From Forficula auricularia (Eukaryota > Arthropoda > Insecta > Dermaptera > Forficulidae): a stretch of 64,000 nt of DNA. The first letter of the stretch is position 1. Each line of letters opens with the position of its first letter. The stretch is from assembly GCA_024734495.1 (NCBI GenBank), contig JALMQS010000105.1, positions 564,671-628,670 of the forward strand, read 5' to 3'. Below the pieces are notes generated by a model. That model did not search any database. It saw nothing but the letters and a program-made list of their open reading frames with translations, and was not told the DNA's origin. The position numbers were made by a program, and so were the translations under genes. Shown in pieces: positions 44,201 to 53,860 of this stretch.

Positions 44201-47200
44201 GGGGATGAATCCCCTCTGATATCGCAATTTAATAATATTTCTACTAAAATCTTAGAATTTGTCCGAAAAAGATTGATTGAATTCTTTCTCTTTTAAAATT
44301 ATATCATAAGTGTACTTAGTTAACAAAATGTCGGAATTTGAATAAAATTTAAATAATTTATGGACTGTCTTTCATTAAACCTAGTTATTTCGCTTACCAG
44401 TCCGTCTTTCTAAGAAAATAAATAAAATTAGTTAATTTATAAATTTTTTATTATAAAATTAAGAGACAAATCAGCAACATAAAATTATAGTGAGAAGTTT
44501 GTCATTGTTTTTGGGGACATTAATTCCATCGATATTTGCCTCAAAGGAATTCTCAAAATGCTCATAAAATATTTTGGATCTAGTTTCATTCTTAGTGTGA
44601 TTCATACTTGAAAATAGATGCTTGAATAAATAAAATTATTTAAGAATCACTTTATGAATATCTCATTGCAAAATAATGTGTTAAATTCAAAAATTCAGTA
44701 CTCATAAATAGAGACCGGATTCGTATGCAATTCCATATTTTGTTCGCCGCCACATACGACCCAGGGGATCAATTATCTATCCGAATCATGCATCTAGGAT
44801 ACTGTGGGGTAAATTTTATATTGCATATTTGAGTAATATTGCATAAAATTGCATATTTGAACGATTTTCTGGGCAAAATAAAGATTTTTAAAACTGAATT
44901 TTCGGAGAAAGAATGAAAAAAATGAAGAAATAAAACAGGGGGACATTATTTTTTTTTTAAAGGCCTTCGGTAACTATAGCCGATTTTGGCCATTGAGTGT
45001 TCGTGTGTGTGTGGAAGAAGTGTGTGTAAATTAGTGTAGGGATCAGAGCCGGTCAAATATTTGCATTATTTTATTAGTTTATTATTTGTAGGTACGTCAA
45101 TATGAAAAGCTTGTTAATATAAAAAAAAAATAAATAAAAGGAGTACAATACAATCGTGTCTGTTAAATAAAACTACCCCCCCCCCCCCGTGTTTTTTCGT
45201 TCACATTTTTTGAAACATTATTATATTTATTATGTTGATTTATGACGATGTTCAAGCGGGAGGCCCGGGTTCGAGCCTTGATAGCATATAAAATTTCGAC
45301 CGGCTAAATCTCGGCTCCCTCACTAACACTACTCAAACTTTACTGATGTGCTGTCTAAATGGGCTGTGTTCCCGTCCGGTGACAATAAATAAATTAAAAT
45401 ATATATATATATATACCTAATGAGAATTTTGTGCAATTTTTTACGCAATAAAAGTACATATTTGACACATGGTTTTATTTCTTTCATAGCACTCCTTCAA
45501 TTATATAGTCTTTTTGTCTTCAATTTTAATTTTTTAGTGCATAAAAAATTTATTTTGCCATCTTTTACTGCATATATTTGCATATTTCAACCTATTCTGC
45601 ATATTAGTTGCATATTTCAGCAATTTTAACTGCATATTTTGGCAGTTTTTACTGCATAAAAATCCGGTCTCTACTCATAAATTAATAGGAAGTTAAAAAT
45701 ATTGTATTTCTAATAATATCACTGGGATTTTTAGTCGCAATCTCATAAAGTTGGTAAGTTTGCGATTATTTGTCGGGCCACACTAGCCTGCTCTCGAGGC
45801 TGACACCACTCACATTATATCAATTCTAGTTACGCTTATCTGCTTATCTATCTATATAAAATTCTTTGCCCGTAACACTCACTCACTCACTCACTCATCA
45901 TCAAAACAGCCAGAACCACTGGACATAGAAACATGAAATTTGGAGAGAATATTACATCTATGACATAAGGGCTCACTAAGAAAGGATTTTTCGAAATTCG
46001 ACCCCTAAGGGGGTCAAAGGGGGCAAAGTGTGTTTTCACTGATTATGCGATATCTCTTAAGGACGATAAAATATCTACTTGCTTTTTACTTATAAAAATA
46101 CTAAATTAAAATATCTAAAAATAAATTTCAGGATTTTTTGAAATTCGACCCCTAAAGGGGTCAAAAGGGGCAAAATATATTTGCAATGTGTTTACACTAA
46201 TTATGCATTTTCAATTAAGAACGATAAGCATATCTACTTGATTTTTACTTAATAAAATTCTAAATACAAATATCTAAAAAGTAATTTCAGGATTTTTTGA
46301 AATTCGGCTCCCAACTATCTAAAATGTGAGTGGGGGCAAAAATTAAAACTCTCTCCTATCTTGATCAAATTTTGTAGAGTTATTCTTTATTACTTTAAGA
46401 AACTATTCCTGTAAAAATCAACTATCAAAATTGACTGTATGGGGGCGAAGGGGGGGGGCAAATTATAGAATTTTTTAGCTTTTTAGTACATTTACTCTTT
46501 AGAAAACTGAGAGTTATTTATTTGCAAATATCTAAATATTTGCAAATATCTAAAAAATAATTTCAACCTCCCAAAATGTGAGTGGGGGCAAAAATTAATA
46601 CTCTCTCCGATATAGATCAAATTTTGTAATGTTAGTTTTTAAGACTATATAAAATGTATGCTGTCAAAATTAATAGCCCGGAGGGCAGGTGATTCCTGGC
46701 GGGCGGCGTCTCGGCATGTAATTATTAGGTCTGTAATATATATTTGTAATATTTTGCCCCCTATTTCGCCCTCCACGCACTCATTTTGGCTATTGATTTT
46801 TACAGCATACATTTTATATAGTCTTAAAAACTAACATTATAAAATTTGATCTATACTCACATTTTGGGAGGTTGAAATTATTTTTTAGATATTTGCAAAT
46901 AAATAACTCTCAGTTTTCTAAAGAGTAAAAATCAATAGCCAAAATGAGTGCGTGGGGGGCAAAATATTACAAATATATATTACAGACCTAATAATCACAT
47001 GACAAGACGCCGCCCGCCAGGGCCAACTGCCCGAAGGGCCGAGCTGTTCAAAAAATGATAAAGATCGGCCTGGTTATTTTGTTTGAAATAAAAACCTCAA
47101 TTTCTGTTTGATGGGTAATGGAAATAAGATAATTGAATAATAATGTGTCATACCTGTCATTCCTAAATAAATGCCCATTGATAAGTATGTTTGAGCTTGT

Positions 47201-50200
47201 TCTACTGTTCCTGTAAATGAGTGAATCACAGCTGGTGGCATTTGTTCTCGATATTTCGATAAGATTTCTATAAGATCTTCATGTGCGTCTCGCTCATGAA
47301 GAACTAGTGGTTTTCTCAATTCACATGCGAGTTTTACCTAAAAAAATTAAAATTAATGTTATGTTAAAGAGTATTTAGTTTTAAGTGATTATTTTTTAAA
47401 ATAAAATTTACCTGTTTTTCAAAAACTTCTTTTTGAATTTGAACTGGAGAAAAATCTCTGTTATAATCCAAACCACATTCCCCAATCGCAACACACTCAG
47501 GATTGTTTGCTAATTCTCTTAAATCTTCTAAATATCCTTCTTCCCACGATTTGGAATCATGTGGATGTATTCCTAAAACATAAATTATATTTAATAATTT
47601 AAGTAATTTTTTAGGATATCTAAAGATGGAATGAAATAATAAAAGTATCAAATATTAAAGGAGAAATCTGGAAGGGTTCAATTTTTTAAAATTTCCAAAA
47701 ATAGAATACAAGTTTTATTTCTTAAACCATCAAATATTAGGTCTCTTGAACATGTCTTAAAAATATAGATAAAGAAAGAGGCTTATAATAACTCCCTCCC
47801 TTGTATGTAATTATTCATCAGGTGGGCTTAATTTTTATTTTTGACCCCCCTCCCCCCATTTTGACTGATAAATTTTGCATTTCTAGCCTTCTGGGGCCGC
47901 ACAGAATATGTATACAAAATTTGGATGAGTTTGGTCCAACCCTAGAGGTTTAGATGACCTGTCAGTGAGTGAGTGCCATAATTAGCTATTTTCTCAGAAT
48001 CTATTTAAGCTATATTATTGAAATTTGGTACTCTCCGTAAGATGGATTACATAATTACATGTGTATAATTTCAGGTCTGTATCTCAAATGGATTCCGAGC
48101 TGGAGGGGGATCGAAATTGACTCGTGTAAATAGCGTCGGCCAAACTAATACTCGAACTTGGCCTGCGCACACTGTGAGGCTTTGATCTATATAACATCTT
48201 GCAATTGTTCGGGTTTTCAGTAAAATATTTCAGAATAAGAAGCATATTTGTAGGATGTACCCACAAATTGCCAGTTGTTTGATAATATTTATCAATCTTA
48301 TTTTTATTCTTTCAAGAAAGAAATGGTCAAGATCACCGACCTCCCCCGAATCACAATTCAAAGTTATAATTAATATTACTTTATTCCATATTTGTCAAAA
48401 TACCTATATGTTAATTGAAAAGTTTTTATTTTTCCGAGAGTAGCAGAGTTGATGATGGATCAAGCAGAGGACAACCTCTTTGTTTCTCTTTATATATCTA
48501 TATGTATTTATGCAGGGCCCCCCCCTTGCACATTATATATTATTCACATTTAAGAATTAGAAGAGGTTTTTATTACCCTTTGTTGAAGTTATAAGCTTGA
48601 CCGCTTTTATTTTTAGCAGATAATGCTAATTTTGCAACAATTTTCAAACCCCCCCCCCTCCCCCTGTGTATGTCTCCCAAATAATTGTTATATTTTTGTG
48701 AGGAACAGGTTTGGCTGTTCGTCTTAAAAGTTTGTTCTAGCCAAGTGTAATAATGTTACATCACTCGTATGCATATTAAATTTCATAGAAGGAATCGCAG
48801 GGAATTTAATAAATTAAAACACAGAGCTTTTATTAAGTGAGCCAGACGTTTCGTCAATTTATTTGGACTTCCTCAATGCTCATTTCATTATCACTCTTTG
48901 TCAAAAAGTTAATGTTATATAATTAAGTAATGGAGAGGGATTCAGCCAATGGGTAGCCTCTGCTGAATGAAAAACTCTCAATTATGGAAAACGTTTCTGC
49001 TTTAATTAAATAATGCCATCATCAGTTCCCAAGGACGGATCCAGGGGGGGGGGGGGCGGAGGGGGCGACCGACCCCCATAGAGGCCCGAGTCTGGCAAAA
49101 AAAATTTGTAAAAAAAAAACATTTATTTTTTTTAAAAAATTTTAAAATTGAAAATAAAGTTCTATATGTGTGTGTGTGTGGCGGGGGCGGCGTCTCCCCC
49201 CCCCCCCCCCGTTTGGACAATCCGATCGCGACACACTTCCGAGATAAAAAGTATATCTTATATACATCGGGCACCTTAATACATTCTCCCCCCCCCCCCA
49301 TAAAAAATTCACTGGATCCGCCTCTTGTCAGTTCCTAAGAGAGTATTAGAGACACAATTAATTTTATAAATAAATTGTACGCAGGCAGAGTTGTTATGGA
49401 TTTTATCATAATATACAGAATTATATGAATTATAAAATGGTACATAAATCTTGGTGTGCTCTCACTAGATATGCGCAACGTCTTAAGTACAAATGCAAAT
49501 ATTTTTTTGCGGGGCCCTCTCTATATATTAAATATTTAAATAAAATTCAAATTCAGTATATATATCAAATGTCATGGATCATCAGATAGATAAACTTCTA
49601 CATAAATCCAAAAATAAAAATGTTCAAAATACAAAAACATTTATTGAATATAAATTTACATCACCGAATATGAATACATGAATTTACATATTTCTAAGTT
49701 TTAGTTCTGTAAATTCTTCTAAAATTGTTTGAAAATCTAATTTCCTTGCGTCTTCACTTTCAATCGACATAATTGCTAAACTATTTAATCTATACTGATT
49801 CATTGTCGATCTCAGATAGTTTTTTATTAGTTTTAGCCTGGAAAATGATCTGTCTCAAGAAAGCAACGCTTACAGGAATTGTTAAGAATATTCGGAGAGC
49901 AATAAACAAATTTGGAAATGCCGTTGCTCTATCATTATCCGATCAAAATTTGAACATTTTAAAAGGATTTTCAAAAAATTCTGAAGGAAAAATAGATTTC
50001 AAAGCTTCCATTTCTTCAACTAACATTTTTCCGTCTATATCAGCTTCTTTCACCTTTGGTACATCATTTTCTGTTAGAGAAATTTCTAATTCAGCTGCAT
50101 GTTTCTCTCTAATATAGGACTATCCCGATTAAATTCAATACATTTGACATTAACTTTTACGGGTATCAGTTTTCTATATTATAAAGTATATATTATATAG

Positions 50201-51570
50201 GAATGCATCAAAATTAACTAAGAAAACCTAGAAGGAGTTAAGGAATTCCGCTACCTAGGAAGTAAAATAACATGGGATGGGAGGAGCAAAAACGAAATTA
50301 AATCAAGAATTGCCCAAGCAAAAATGGGGTTTAATTCAAAACAAAAACTACTATGCTCATCCTCAATCAGCTTAGAAAACAGGAAGTTGCTATTGAAGAC
50401 ATATGTATGGAGCATAGCCATGTACGGGTGTGAAACCTGGACAATTAGAAAAGCGGAGAGAAAGAGATTAGAAGCTTTCGAAATGTGGTGCTACAGAAGA
50501 ATGATGAATATCAATTGGATGGATAAAATTACAAATGAAGAAGTTCTTAGAAGAATAAAAGAAAGAAGAACCTTGTGAAGAAGAGAAGAGGTCAGATGAT
50601 GGGGCACACACTGAGACATGGGGGACTGCTTAGGGATATCTTGGAGGGGGAGGTGGGAAAGAAAAGGGGAAGGGGAAGACCCAAATTAGAATATTTCAAC
50701 CAAATAATTGGGGATATGGGATGCCAGACATTTAGAGAGGTCAAACAGCTGGCGGGGGACAGAGTCGAGTGAAGACAGATTGTTGCATCAAACCAGTCTT
50801 AGGACTGTATACTCAATGATGATGATATTATATAATAATAAACACATTAATAAATTTCATCCAGCAATGCGAACTTAAAATAAATATATTTTTAATTATT
50901 TGAATAATTCATAATTTATTCATTATCGTCAAAAGCAATTTGCTTTAAATTTCGAAATTTTTTTGTTCATTTTGATGGTAACGCGGGGGGGCCCTTTATC
51001 CGACCCTGAGTTTGGCATAAGAAACGGTTTGTCGTTGCTGTTACTCATCCCATGGGCCCTGCCCCTAGGGGGGGGGGTTGATCCCCCTACCCCCGTGGCT
51101 ACGCCTCTGTGTGAATCATGGCGATTCGCCCTACTGGATGGACCTGACTTGCTCAAAATAAATTGACGAAACGTCTGGCTCACTTAATAAAAACTATGTG
51201 TTTTAATTTATCCAATTCACTTCTATATTAGTATATAATAAATTCTTACCGACTGTCGAATAAATCGTGCCAGGATAGATCCTTGTGAGTCGAAGTGCTT
51301 CTTTGCTTGATCTTAGTGACACACCAGTTACCATAATTTTCTGGACCCCTAAAGATAATCATTTTAATTAATAATTCATTCATAAATACCAAATCGTTAC
51401 TATTATTACAAACACTTACCAGCATCTTTAGCCCGTTGTATAACCGAATCAAGATCTCTTCCATATTTTTTATTTGTTAAATTTGCACCAATATCAACGA
51501 GAATATAATTTTCATAGCAATGTTGCATGGATAGGGATGGTTTGGTGTCGTTGTTGGGCGCAGCTGCCAT
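38081..51570 (-). CDS. TatD: TatD-family 3'-5' exonuclease, six exons
   Basis: Join of 51570-51420, 51348-51250, 47572-47412, 47337-47154, 41583-41421 and 38243-38081 (921 nt, 306 residues plus stop). All introns are GT-AG with matching phases. The protein follows bacterial TatD: DIGANL at the N-terminus, [20 protein letters not shown] (metal-ligand Glu), [10 protein letters not shown] (His), VIHSFTGT (His), [16 protein letters not shown] (Asp), [17 protein letters not shown] at the end. TatD enzymes are TIM-barrel, Mg-dependent exonucleases of single-stranded DNA/RNA, linked to repair of oxidative damage and to apoptotic DNA degradation. All four catalytic ligands I can name are present, so the gene should be functional. 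It resembles bacterial and plant TatD more than vertebrate TATDN1. Start: first ATG in frame (51570). Confidence 0.93.
38307..38417. mobile_element. ~110-bp foldback MITE in TatD intron 5
   Basis: AATTCCGGAACGCGATGTAA is inverted as TTACATCGCGTTTCAGAATT. Non-coding. Confidence 0.6.
38520..39080. repeat. Intron 5 repeat with AATGGGCCA motifs
   Basis: CCAGTAATGGGCCATGCTCC and ATAATGGGCCACCCC occur at the left, and GTGGCCCATCATAG and CCAGTAATGGGCCAGCC at the right (38895-38950), suggesting the two ends of one unnamed element. No ORF with recognisable motif. Confidence 0.4.
39100..39570 (-). pseudogene. mariner-superfamily transposase DDE fragment
   Basis: Minus strand: [20 protein letters not shown] and RYRDMI, then [30 protein letters not shown] and [15 protein letters not shown]. 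This is the DDE domain that goes with DUF4817 N-termini in insects (normally Q-Q-D-GATCHTA). The catalytic D is Y here. Later parts (around 39120-39290) are frameshifted but still recognisable. It sits in TatD intron 5, in the same orientation as the gene. Confidence 0.78.
39571..40210. other. TatD intron 5 sequence, nothing recognised
   Basis: No repeat end or coding motif identified. Confidence 0.55.
40211..40919 (+). pseudogene. Non-LTR retrotransposon, RT C-terminus, copy 3
   Basis: Starts inside [13 protein letters not shown] (stop in place of the next codon), then [34 protein letters not shown], two frame changes near 40600 and 40740, and HLRLHPLT. The 3' UTR ends GATTGCATT plus poly-A (40911-40919). 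Same family as 424-1401, opposite orientation; antisense in TatD intron 5. Confidence 0.85.
40960..41217. mobile_element. Family F foldback
   Basis: GGTGAAAC, AAAACTTGAGCAAGATG, and ATTGAGTTTTGAATTCGATA are inverted as ATATCGAATTCAACAATTTT, CATCTTGCTCAAGTTTT. Left-arm hammerhead at 41075-41104; the right arm keeps only CCCGAAATATATCG. Confidence 0.65.
41065..41112 (-). ncRNA. Hammerhead-like motif, family F
   Basis: Minus strand: CTGATGA (41104-41098), T, GGG/CCC stem II with loop CTCA, then CAGAAATATATC. GAAA and a UC cleavage doublet are present, but an extra CA precedes GAAA, and stem III would be only A-U pairs. In sense with TatD. Activity doubtful. Confidence 0.5.
41421..41583 (-). CDS. 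TatD: TatD exon 5
   Basis: Acceptor [26 protein letters not shown], then [20 protein letters not shown] with the catalytic Asp, ending LTE plus AG. Donor GTAATT. The intron before it (5.6 kb) holds a Helitron, a hAT-type element and two foldbacks. Confidence 0.93.
41735..42010 (-). pseudogene. Second non-LTR family, 3' end
   Basis: Minus strand: [20 protein letters not shown], then [17 protein letters not shown], clearly related to but distinct from the 51-1401 family. Its 3' UTR (GATGGAGGGGCC, AGGCCTTTAGGGGATGCACC, ACTCCTTCTCTCATCAAT) is nearly identical to the 3' part of the SINE at 62869-63235. Confidence 0.75.
42440..42495 (-). ncRNA. Hammerhead motif, family E, G12 mutated
   Basis: Minus strand: CTGATGA (42483-42477), A, stem II GCCAA/TTGAC (one mismatch), CAAAC instead of GAAAC, GTC (42453-42451). 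Stem I ACGC/GCGT is good. Loss of G12 predicts inactivity. Sense with TatD. Confidence 0.72.
42655..42712 (+). ncRNA. Hammerhead ribozyme, family E, complete core but weak stem I
   Basis: CTGATGA (42666-42672), A, stem II GCCAA/TTGGC (perfect), GAAAC, GTC (42696-42698). Core complete. Upstream TTTTTGGC does not pair well with downstream TCGTAAAT, whereas the partner arm keeps ACGC/GCGT. Confidence 0.75.
42745..43588. other. TatD intron 4 sequence, no gene
   Basis: AT-rich; nothing recognised. Confidence 0.55.
43589..43755. mobile_element. hAT left end
   Basis: CAGAGGTGTCCAAGCTTTTAG, then GAGCCACATTGGA and GGGCCACACATAAAATA, the usual style of a hAT terminus (CAGNGGTG-CCAA-CTTTT). GGGCCACACTAGCC near 45777 may be the other end, but no terminal match is clear. 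Confidence 0.5.
43757..44425. mobile_element. Family B foldback, ribozymes lost
   Basis: ATGAAAGGCAGTCCATAAAT at the left and ATTTATGGACTGTCTTTCAT at the right, plus the tail TTATTTCGCTTACCAGTCCG. At 43803 the ribozyme is reduced to GACGTTTCGG joined directly to GGGTATTGAATAG; at 44330 only GTCGGAATTTGAATA remains. Inside is a second inverted repeat (43960-44110 and 44195-44300). Confidence 0.7.
44470..44665 (-). pseudogene. hAT transposase fragment
   Basis: Minus strand: [20 protein letters not shown], then [17 protein letters not shown]. The F-S-MN-TKN-RS order resembles the dimerisation region of GTF2I-repeat/hAT-type transposases. It is short, and assignment to the element starting at 43589 is by position. 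Confidence 0.45.
44709..45673. mobile_element. hAT-type element, TAGAGACCGGATT ends
   Basis: 13-bp ends TAGAGACCGGATT (44709) and AATCCGGTCTCTA (45673), flanked by perfect 8-bp duplications CTCATAAA. The interior is rich in TTGCATATTT-type repeats near both ends. No transposase recognised; a tRNA-like SINE piece lies inside. In TatD intron 4. Confidence 0.85.
45235..45415 (+). repeat. SINE-like element with B box
   Basis: GGCCCGGGTTCGAGCCTTGA contains a pol III B box (GGTTCGAGCC). A body with CCGGCTAAATCTCGGCTCC and CCCGTCCGGTGACAATAAAT follows, ending in AATAAAT and TA repeats. The A box is not clear. Confidence 0.45.
45847..47047 (+). mobile_element. Non-autonomous Helitron in TatD intron 4
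   Basis: The 5' end TCTATCTATATAAAATTCTT followed by ACTCACTCACTCACTC is the usual start of insect Helitrons. The 3' end has hairpin GCCCGAAGGGC (47029-47039) and CTGT a few bases later in place of CTRR. The interior has two interlocked inverted repeats (46480-47025). No Rep/helicase. Ends ~107 bp from exon 4. Confidence 0.68.
47154..47337 (-). CDS. TatD: TatD exon 4
   Basis: [20 protein letters not shown], then [20 protein letters not shown] and GIYLGMT. Holds two catalytic His residues. Donor G|GTATGA; phase 1. Only 74 bp separate it from exon 3. Confidence 0.93.
47412..47572 (-). CDS. TatD: TatD exon 3
   Basis: Begins GA after TTTTAG to complete Gly, then [11 protein letters not shown] and [18 protein letters not shown], with the metal-binding Glu. 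Ends at CAG|GTAAAT, phase 0. Confidence 0.93.
47690..48435. repeat. TatD intron 2 sequence with Helitron-like phrases
   Basis: 47830-47960 repeats GACCCCCCTCC, TTTGCATTTCTAGCCTTCTGG and TTTGGTCCAA, as in the Helitrons at 14.3, 17.6 and 28.7 kb. The remainder shows nothing recognisable. Confidence 0.45.
48436..48505 (+). repeat. Family A foldback arm fragment
   Basis: CCGAGAGTAGCAGAGTTGATG and ATCAAGCAGAGGACAACCTC match the outer arms at 23290-23360. No ribozyme core. Confidence 0.5.
48835..48890 (-). ncRNA. Hammerhead motif, family D, C3 mutated
   Basis: Minus strand: TTGAGGA (C3 to U), A, stem II GTC/GAC (extended copy GTCCAA/TTGAC imperfect), GAAAC, GTC (48847-48845), then TGGCTC. Sense with TatD. 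Predicted inactive. The foldback partner is missing here. Confidence 0.65.
49031..49328. mobile_element. hAT-like MITE, copy 2 of the 9802-10213 family
   Basis: Left AAGGACGGATCCAGG, right CTGGATCCGCCTCTTGT. Target octamers CAGTTCCC / CAGTTCCT match 7 of 8. Same interior layout as 9802-10213: G-run, TG repeat, C-run, CAATYCGATCGCGACACACT, CATCGGGCACCTT. In TatD intron 2. Confidence 0.8.
49684..50125 (-). pseudogene. hAT transposase C-terminus, frameshifted
   Basis: Minus strand: [20 protein letters not shown] and [11 protein letters not shown], a stop and frame change, then [28 protein letters not shown] and [18 protein letters not shown]. This is the dimerisation block (FPNL---LRI-LTIPVT-A--ERSFS) of zinc-finger-MYM/hAT-type transposases. 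Sense to TatD, in intron 2. Confidence 0.7.
50199..50830 (+). pseudogene. RTE-like retrotransposon, 3' end
   Basis: [20 protein letters not shown], then [33 protein letters not shown] and [10 protein letters not shown], as in the C-terminal part of RTE-type endonuclease-reverse transcriptases. One frame change near 50575. The 3' UTR is very short and ends in TGATGATGATAT, the simple-repeat tail typical of RTE elements. 55743-56627 is the same family. Confidence 0.8.
51155..51200 (+). ncRNA. Hammerhead 3' half, family D
   Basis: AAAATAAATTGACGAAACGTC (51155-51175) followed by TGGCTCACTTAATAAA, as after the ribozyme at 19468-19499. CTGANGA and the 5' half of stem II are absent (GACCTGACTTGCTC stands there). 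Relic. Confidence 0.55.
51250..51348 (-). CDS. TatD: TatD exon 2
   Basis: Acceptor TTTAG; encodes [20 protein letters not shown] and [12 protein letters not shown]; donor G|GTAAG. Phase 1 at both ends. The intron that follows (3.7 kb) carries an RTE fragment, a hAT remnant, a MITE and hammerhead relics. Confidence 0.92.
51420..51570 (-). CDS. TatD: TatD exon 1
   Basis: Fifty codons plus one base: a ~25-residue non-conserved lead (starting MAAAPNND), then the barrel's first strand [19 protein letters not shown] and IQRAKDAG. Donor G|GTAAG at 51420/51419. A second ATG (MQHCYEN) at 51525 is also possible as start. Confidence 0.88.
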
Positions 51571-52480
51571 CGCCAGAATCGTCCAACTGAATCTAATCAC
51601 CAATTAGGAGGAATTGGATTAGGCACAGTCATAAGGTCCATTTATAAAAGTATGGTTAACATCACAACTTATTTACTATTTTACAAGAATTAAGCGAATA
51701 ACTTATAAGGAATTAATTCATATATATTGCTTGTATTAAATATTAGTTCAAAAATAATCTATTTTCTTACATACCAGGGTTTATCTCAAAAAATGCCTAG
51801 GCTTTTGTAGGGAGGTGAGAGTTCAGGAATGACTGATCTATCAAGTTTTGTCTTTCGGATTTTCTCGACATTAACGCTATCTGTGTTGAAAAATTGAACT
51901 AGGATAAAAATGTGGCGAGGGTTCTAGAATAAATAAATAAATATTAATAAATAAACAAAATTAAATAGATATATTTAATATGTTTATACAATACACGAAA
52001 TGATAAATAAATTTCCTTTAAGGCAAATTCTATTTTCTTAAGTGAGTACAATCGGCTCACGAGATTCATGGCCGTAGCGGGGGAGAGGGGTTTTACACCC
52101 CCCCCCCCACCCGAAATTTTAGGTAAACATCGAAATTTTACACGATATAAATAAAACGTTCAATAGAAATTTAATAAAAATAATACTCTGGTAAAAAAGC
52201 AATCTGGGCATTAGGGAGGTCATATATCCTTCTCTGTTAAAACTAATTCAACATATAATCCGTCCTGGGCATGTCCAACTTTACCAAATATATATCACTG
52301 CATATGATCTGATATGGTGTATTTGCCTTACCTAGTTTAGGTTCAAATGAAATAATAATATCAAAATGAATTTTCTCAAACATTCGTGAGATTTAATAGT
52401 GATGTGCTAGTAAATTAATAATAACCATAAAAAATATCATGGGACCCGCCCACATACAGACCGGCCCATGTGGAATTTTC
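51571..52480. other. Upstream of TatD exon 1
   Basis: AT-rich, with a C-run near 52099-52110. No CpG-rich promoter or TATA element placed. No other gene. Confidence 0.5.
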
Positions 52481-52494
52481 CACATTCTCCACAC

Positions 52495-52690
52495 AGCCAG
52501 TCCGCCCCTGGGCCCAAGTCTGTCGAGGATGAAGAACGCAGTTGTCATCGAAAACCGACAAAAACGTCGATAAAATCAAAGAAATGATTGGCGAAAAATG
52601 TAAATTGACCATTGGAAAGATGGCAGCGAACTTGAACATAGCTTATGAATCCGTTCAAGACATTTTGTTTATTGATTTGGCTTTGAGAAT
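52495..52690 (+). pseudogene. mariner transposase N-terminal fragment
   Basis: SSKTDKNVDKIKEMIGEKCK followed by LTIGKMAANLNIAYESVQDI: the second helix-turn-helix of mariner (HTH_48-type) transposases, preceded by EDEERS, the usual linker. It ends abruptly near 52680, where the DUF4817 element begins. Confidence 0.72.
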
Positions 52691-53860
52691 TATATTGTAT
52701 TACTATAATAAAAATAAGAGTATTTTTTTGAAGACAGAATTAAAATGGTCTTAATTTATGGTGACTGTGGAAGAAGTGTTATGAGGCTGCCATTGAAATG
52801 GATGCTGAGCGTTTTCCTGATACGAATACACCCTCTAAAGCTTCATTTTATCGTGTTGTAAATCTGTTTTAAAAAATAAGGAAATTGGAACTGGAATTCA
52901 TCGAGAAGACTTGCGATACACTCTGGAATGTCTCAGAACAGTGTCGCAAAATTATTAAATTATTAATTATTATTAGTTGATAATTAAGTTGAATAATTGT
53001 TCAGAATAATTATTATTTGGATTTTTTTTAGATCTAATTGATTTAATATTTTGTTTATTTGATGTCGTATAAAAAAATAGTTCTAATAAAAGTTGTTCAG
53101 ATTTTTTTTTAAATTTAGGCAATGTAAAGAAAAATATAGGTTTCCATTTAAAAAACAGAAGTTGACCTTGAAATACCCTTGAAAGTTTGATCTAGAAGTC
53201 AACACCATTGTTCAACCAGTAATCATTCATCAACTCTTCCTTAGGAATCTGGCCACGAACAACCCACCCCCGCATAAAAGCAGTTTTAACATTGGTTAGA
53301 CTATAAGACACTAATGCCTTGAAAGTAATCGTTCCCGTGGGCCCGAACCATGGTAATTAAAATTGCCAAGCCCAATCTTCCCTCACAAACTGATAAAGCT
53401 AAAAACACAATTCTAAAGAAAATTCCCCCTGCTTAAAATTAAACCCCAGCTTACCCATAAAAACAAACCCAAAACCGTAAACTCCAAGCTCAACAAAGTG
53501 GTCAACAAATGTTTACGCCAAGAGGCTACCATCATTGCCCCCCCCCTAAAGCCAAAACCCGGATAAATGCAACGGGGTTGTTGGGGTGTTTGATTATGTG
53601 ATTGTAATTTAAAGGCTTTAAGTTAAGGAAAAACTTTTGGCCTTCAAAGCTTGGAATACAAACTGAATTTGTAAGCCTTAGGGTCCTCTGAACCGCCTTT
53701 AAATTTGCAATTTAAAATCATTTAATTTGACTACAAAGACTGCTTTCCATCGACAAACAATAGCGTAGTTTGGTTTCCCCCCTGATATGAATAAATTTTT
53801 TTTCATATAATGCACTGTTTTTGAGTTATAGGACTGTCTCAAGATAAAAAACTCCCCCGG
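52690..53860 (+). mobile_element. Second copy of the 36371-37766 element, left end lost, with insertion
   Basis: ATTAAAATGGTCTTAATTTA, AGAAGTGTTATGAGGCTGCC and GAGCGTTTTCCTGATACGAA match 37235-37340. The right end TCAAGATAAAAAACTCCCCC GG matches the element end. About 550 bp of unrelated A/C-rich sequence (53200-53745) splits the right arm. The left end is replaced by mariner sequence. Confidence 0.7.
52720..52960 (+). pseudogene. DUF4817-type transposase N-terminus remnant, copy 2
   Basis: EDRIKMVLIYGDCGRSVMRL, then ERFPD, TPSKASFYRVVNLF in shifted frames, and IGTGIHREDLRYTLECLRTV. Closer than copy 1 to the family consensus Y-GEC-R---A---ERFPDR--PS--TF-R. Confidence 0.6.
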
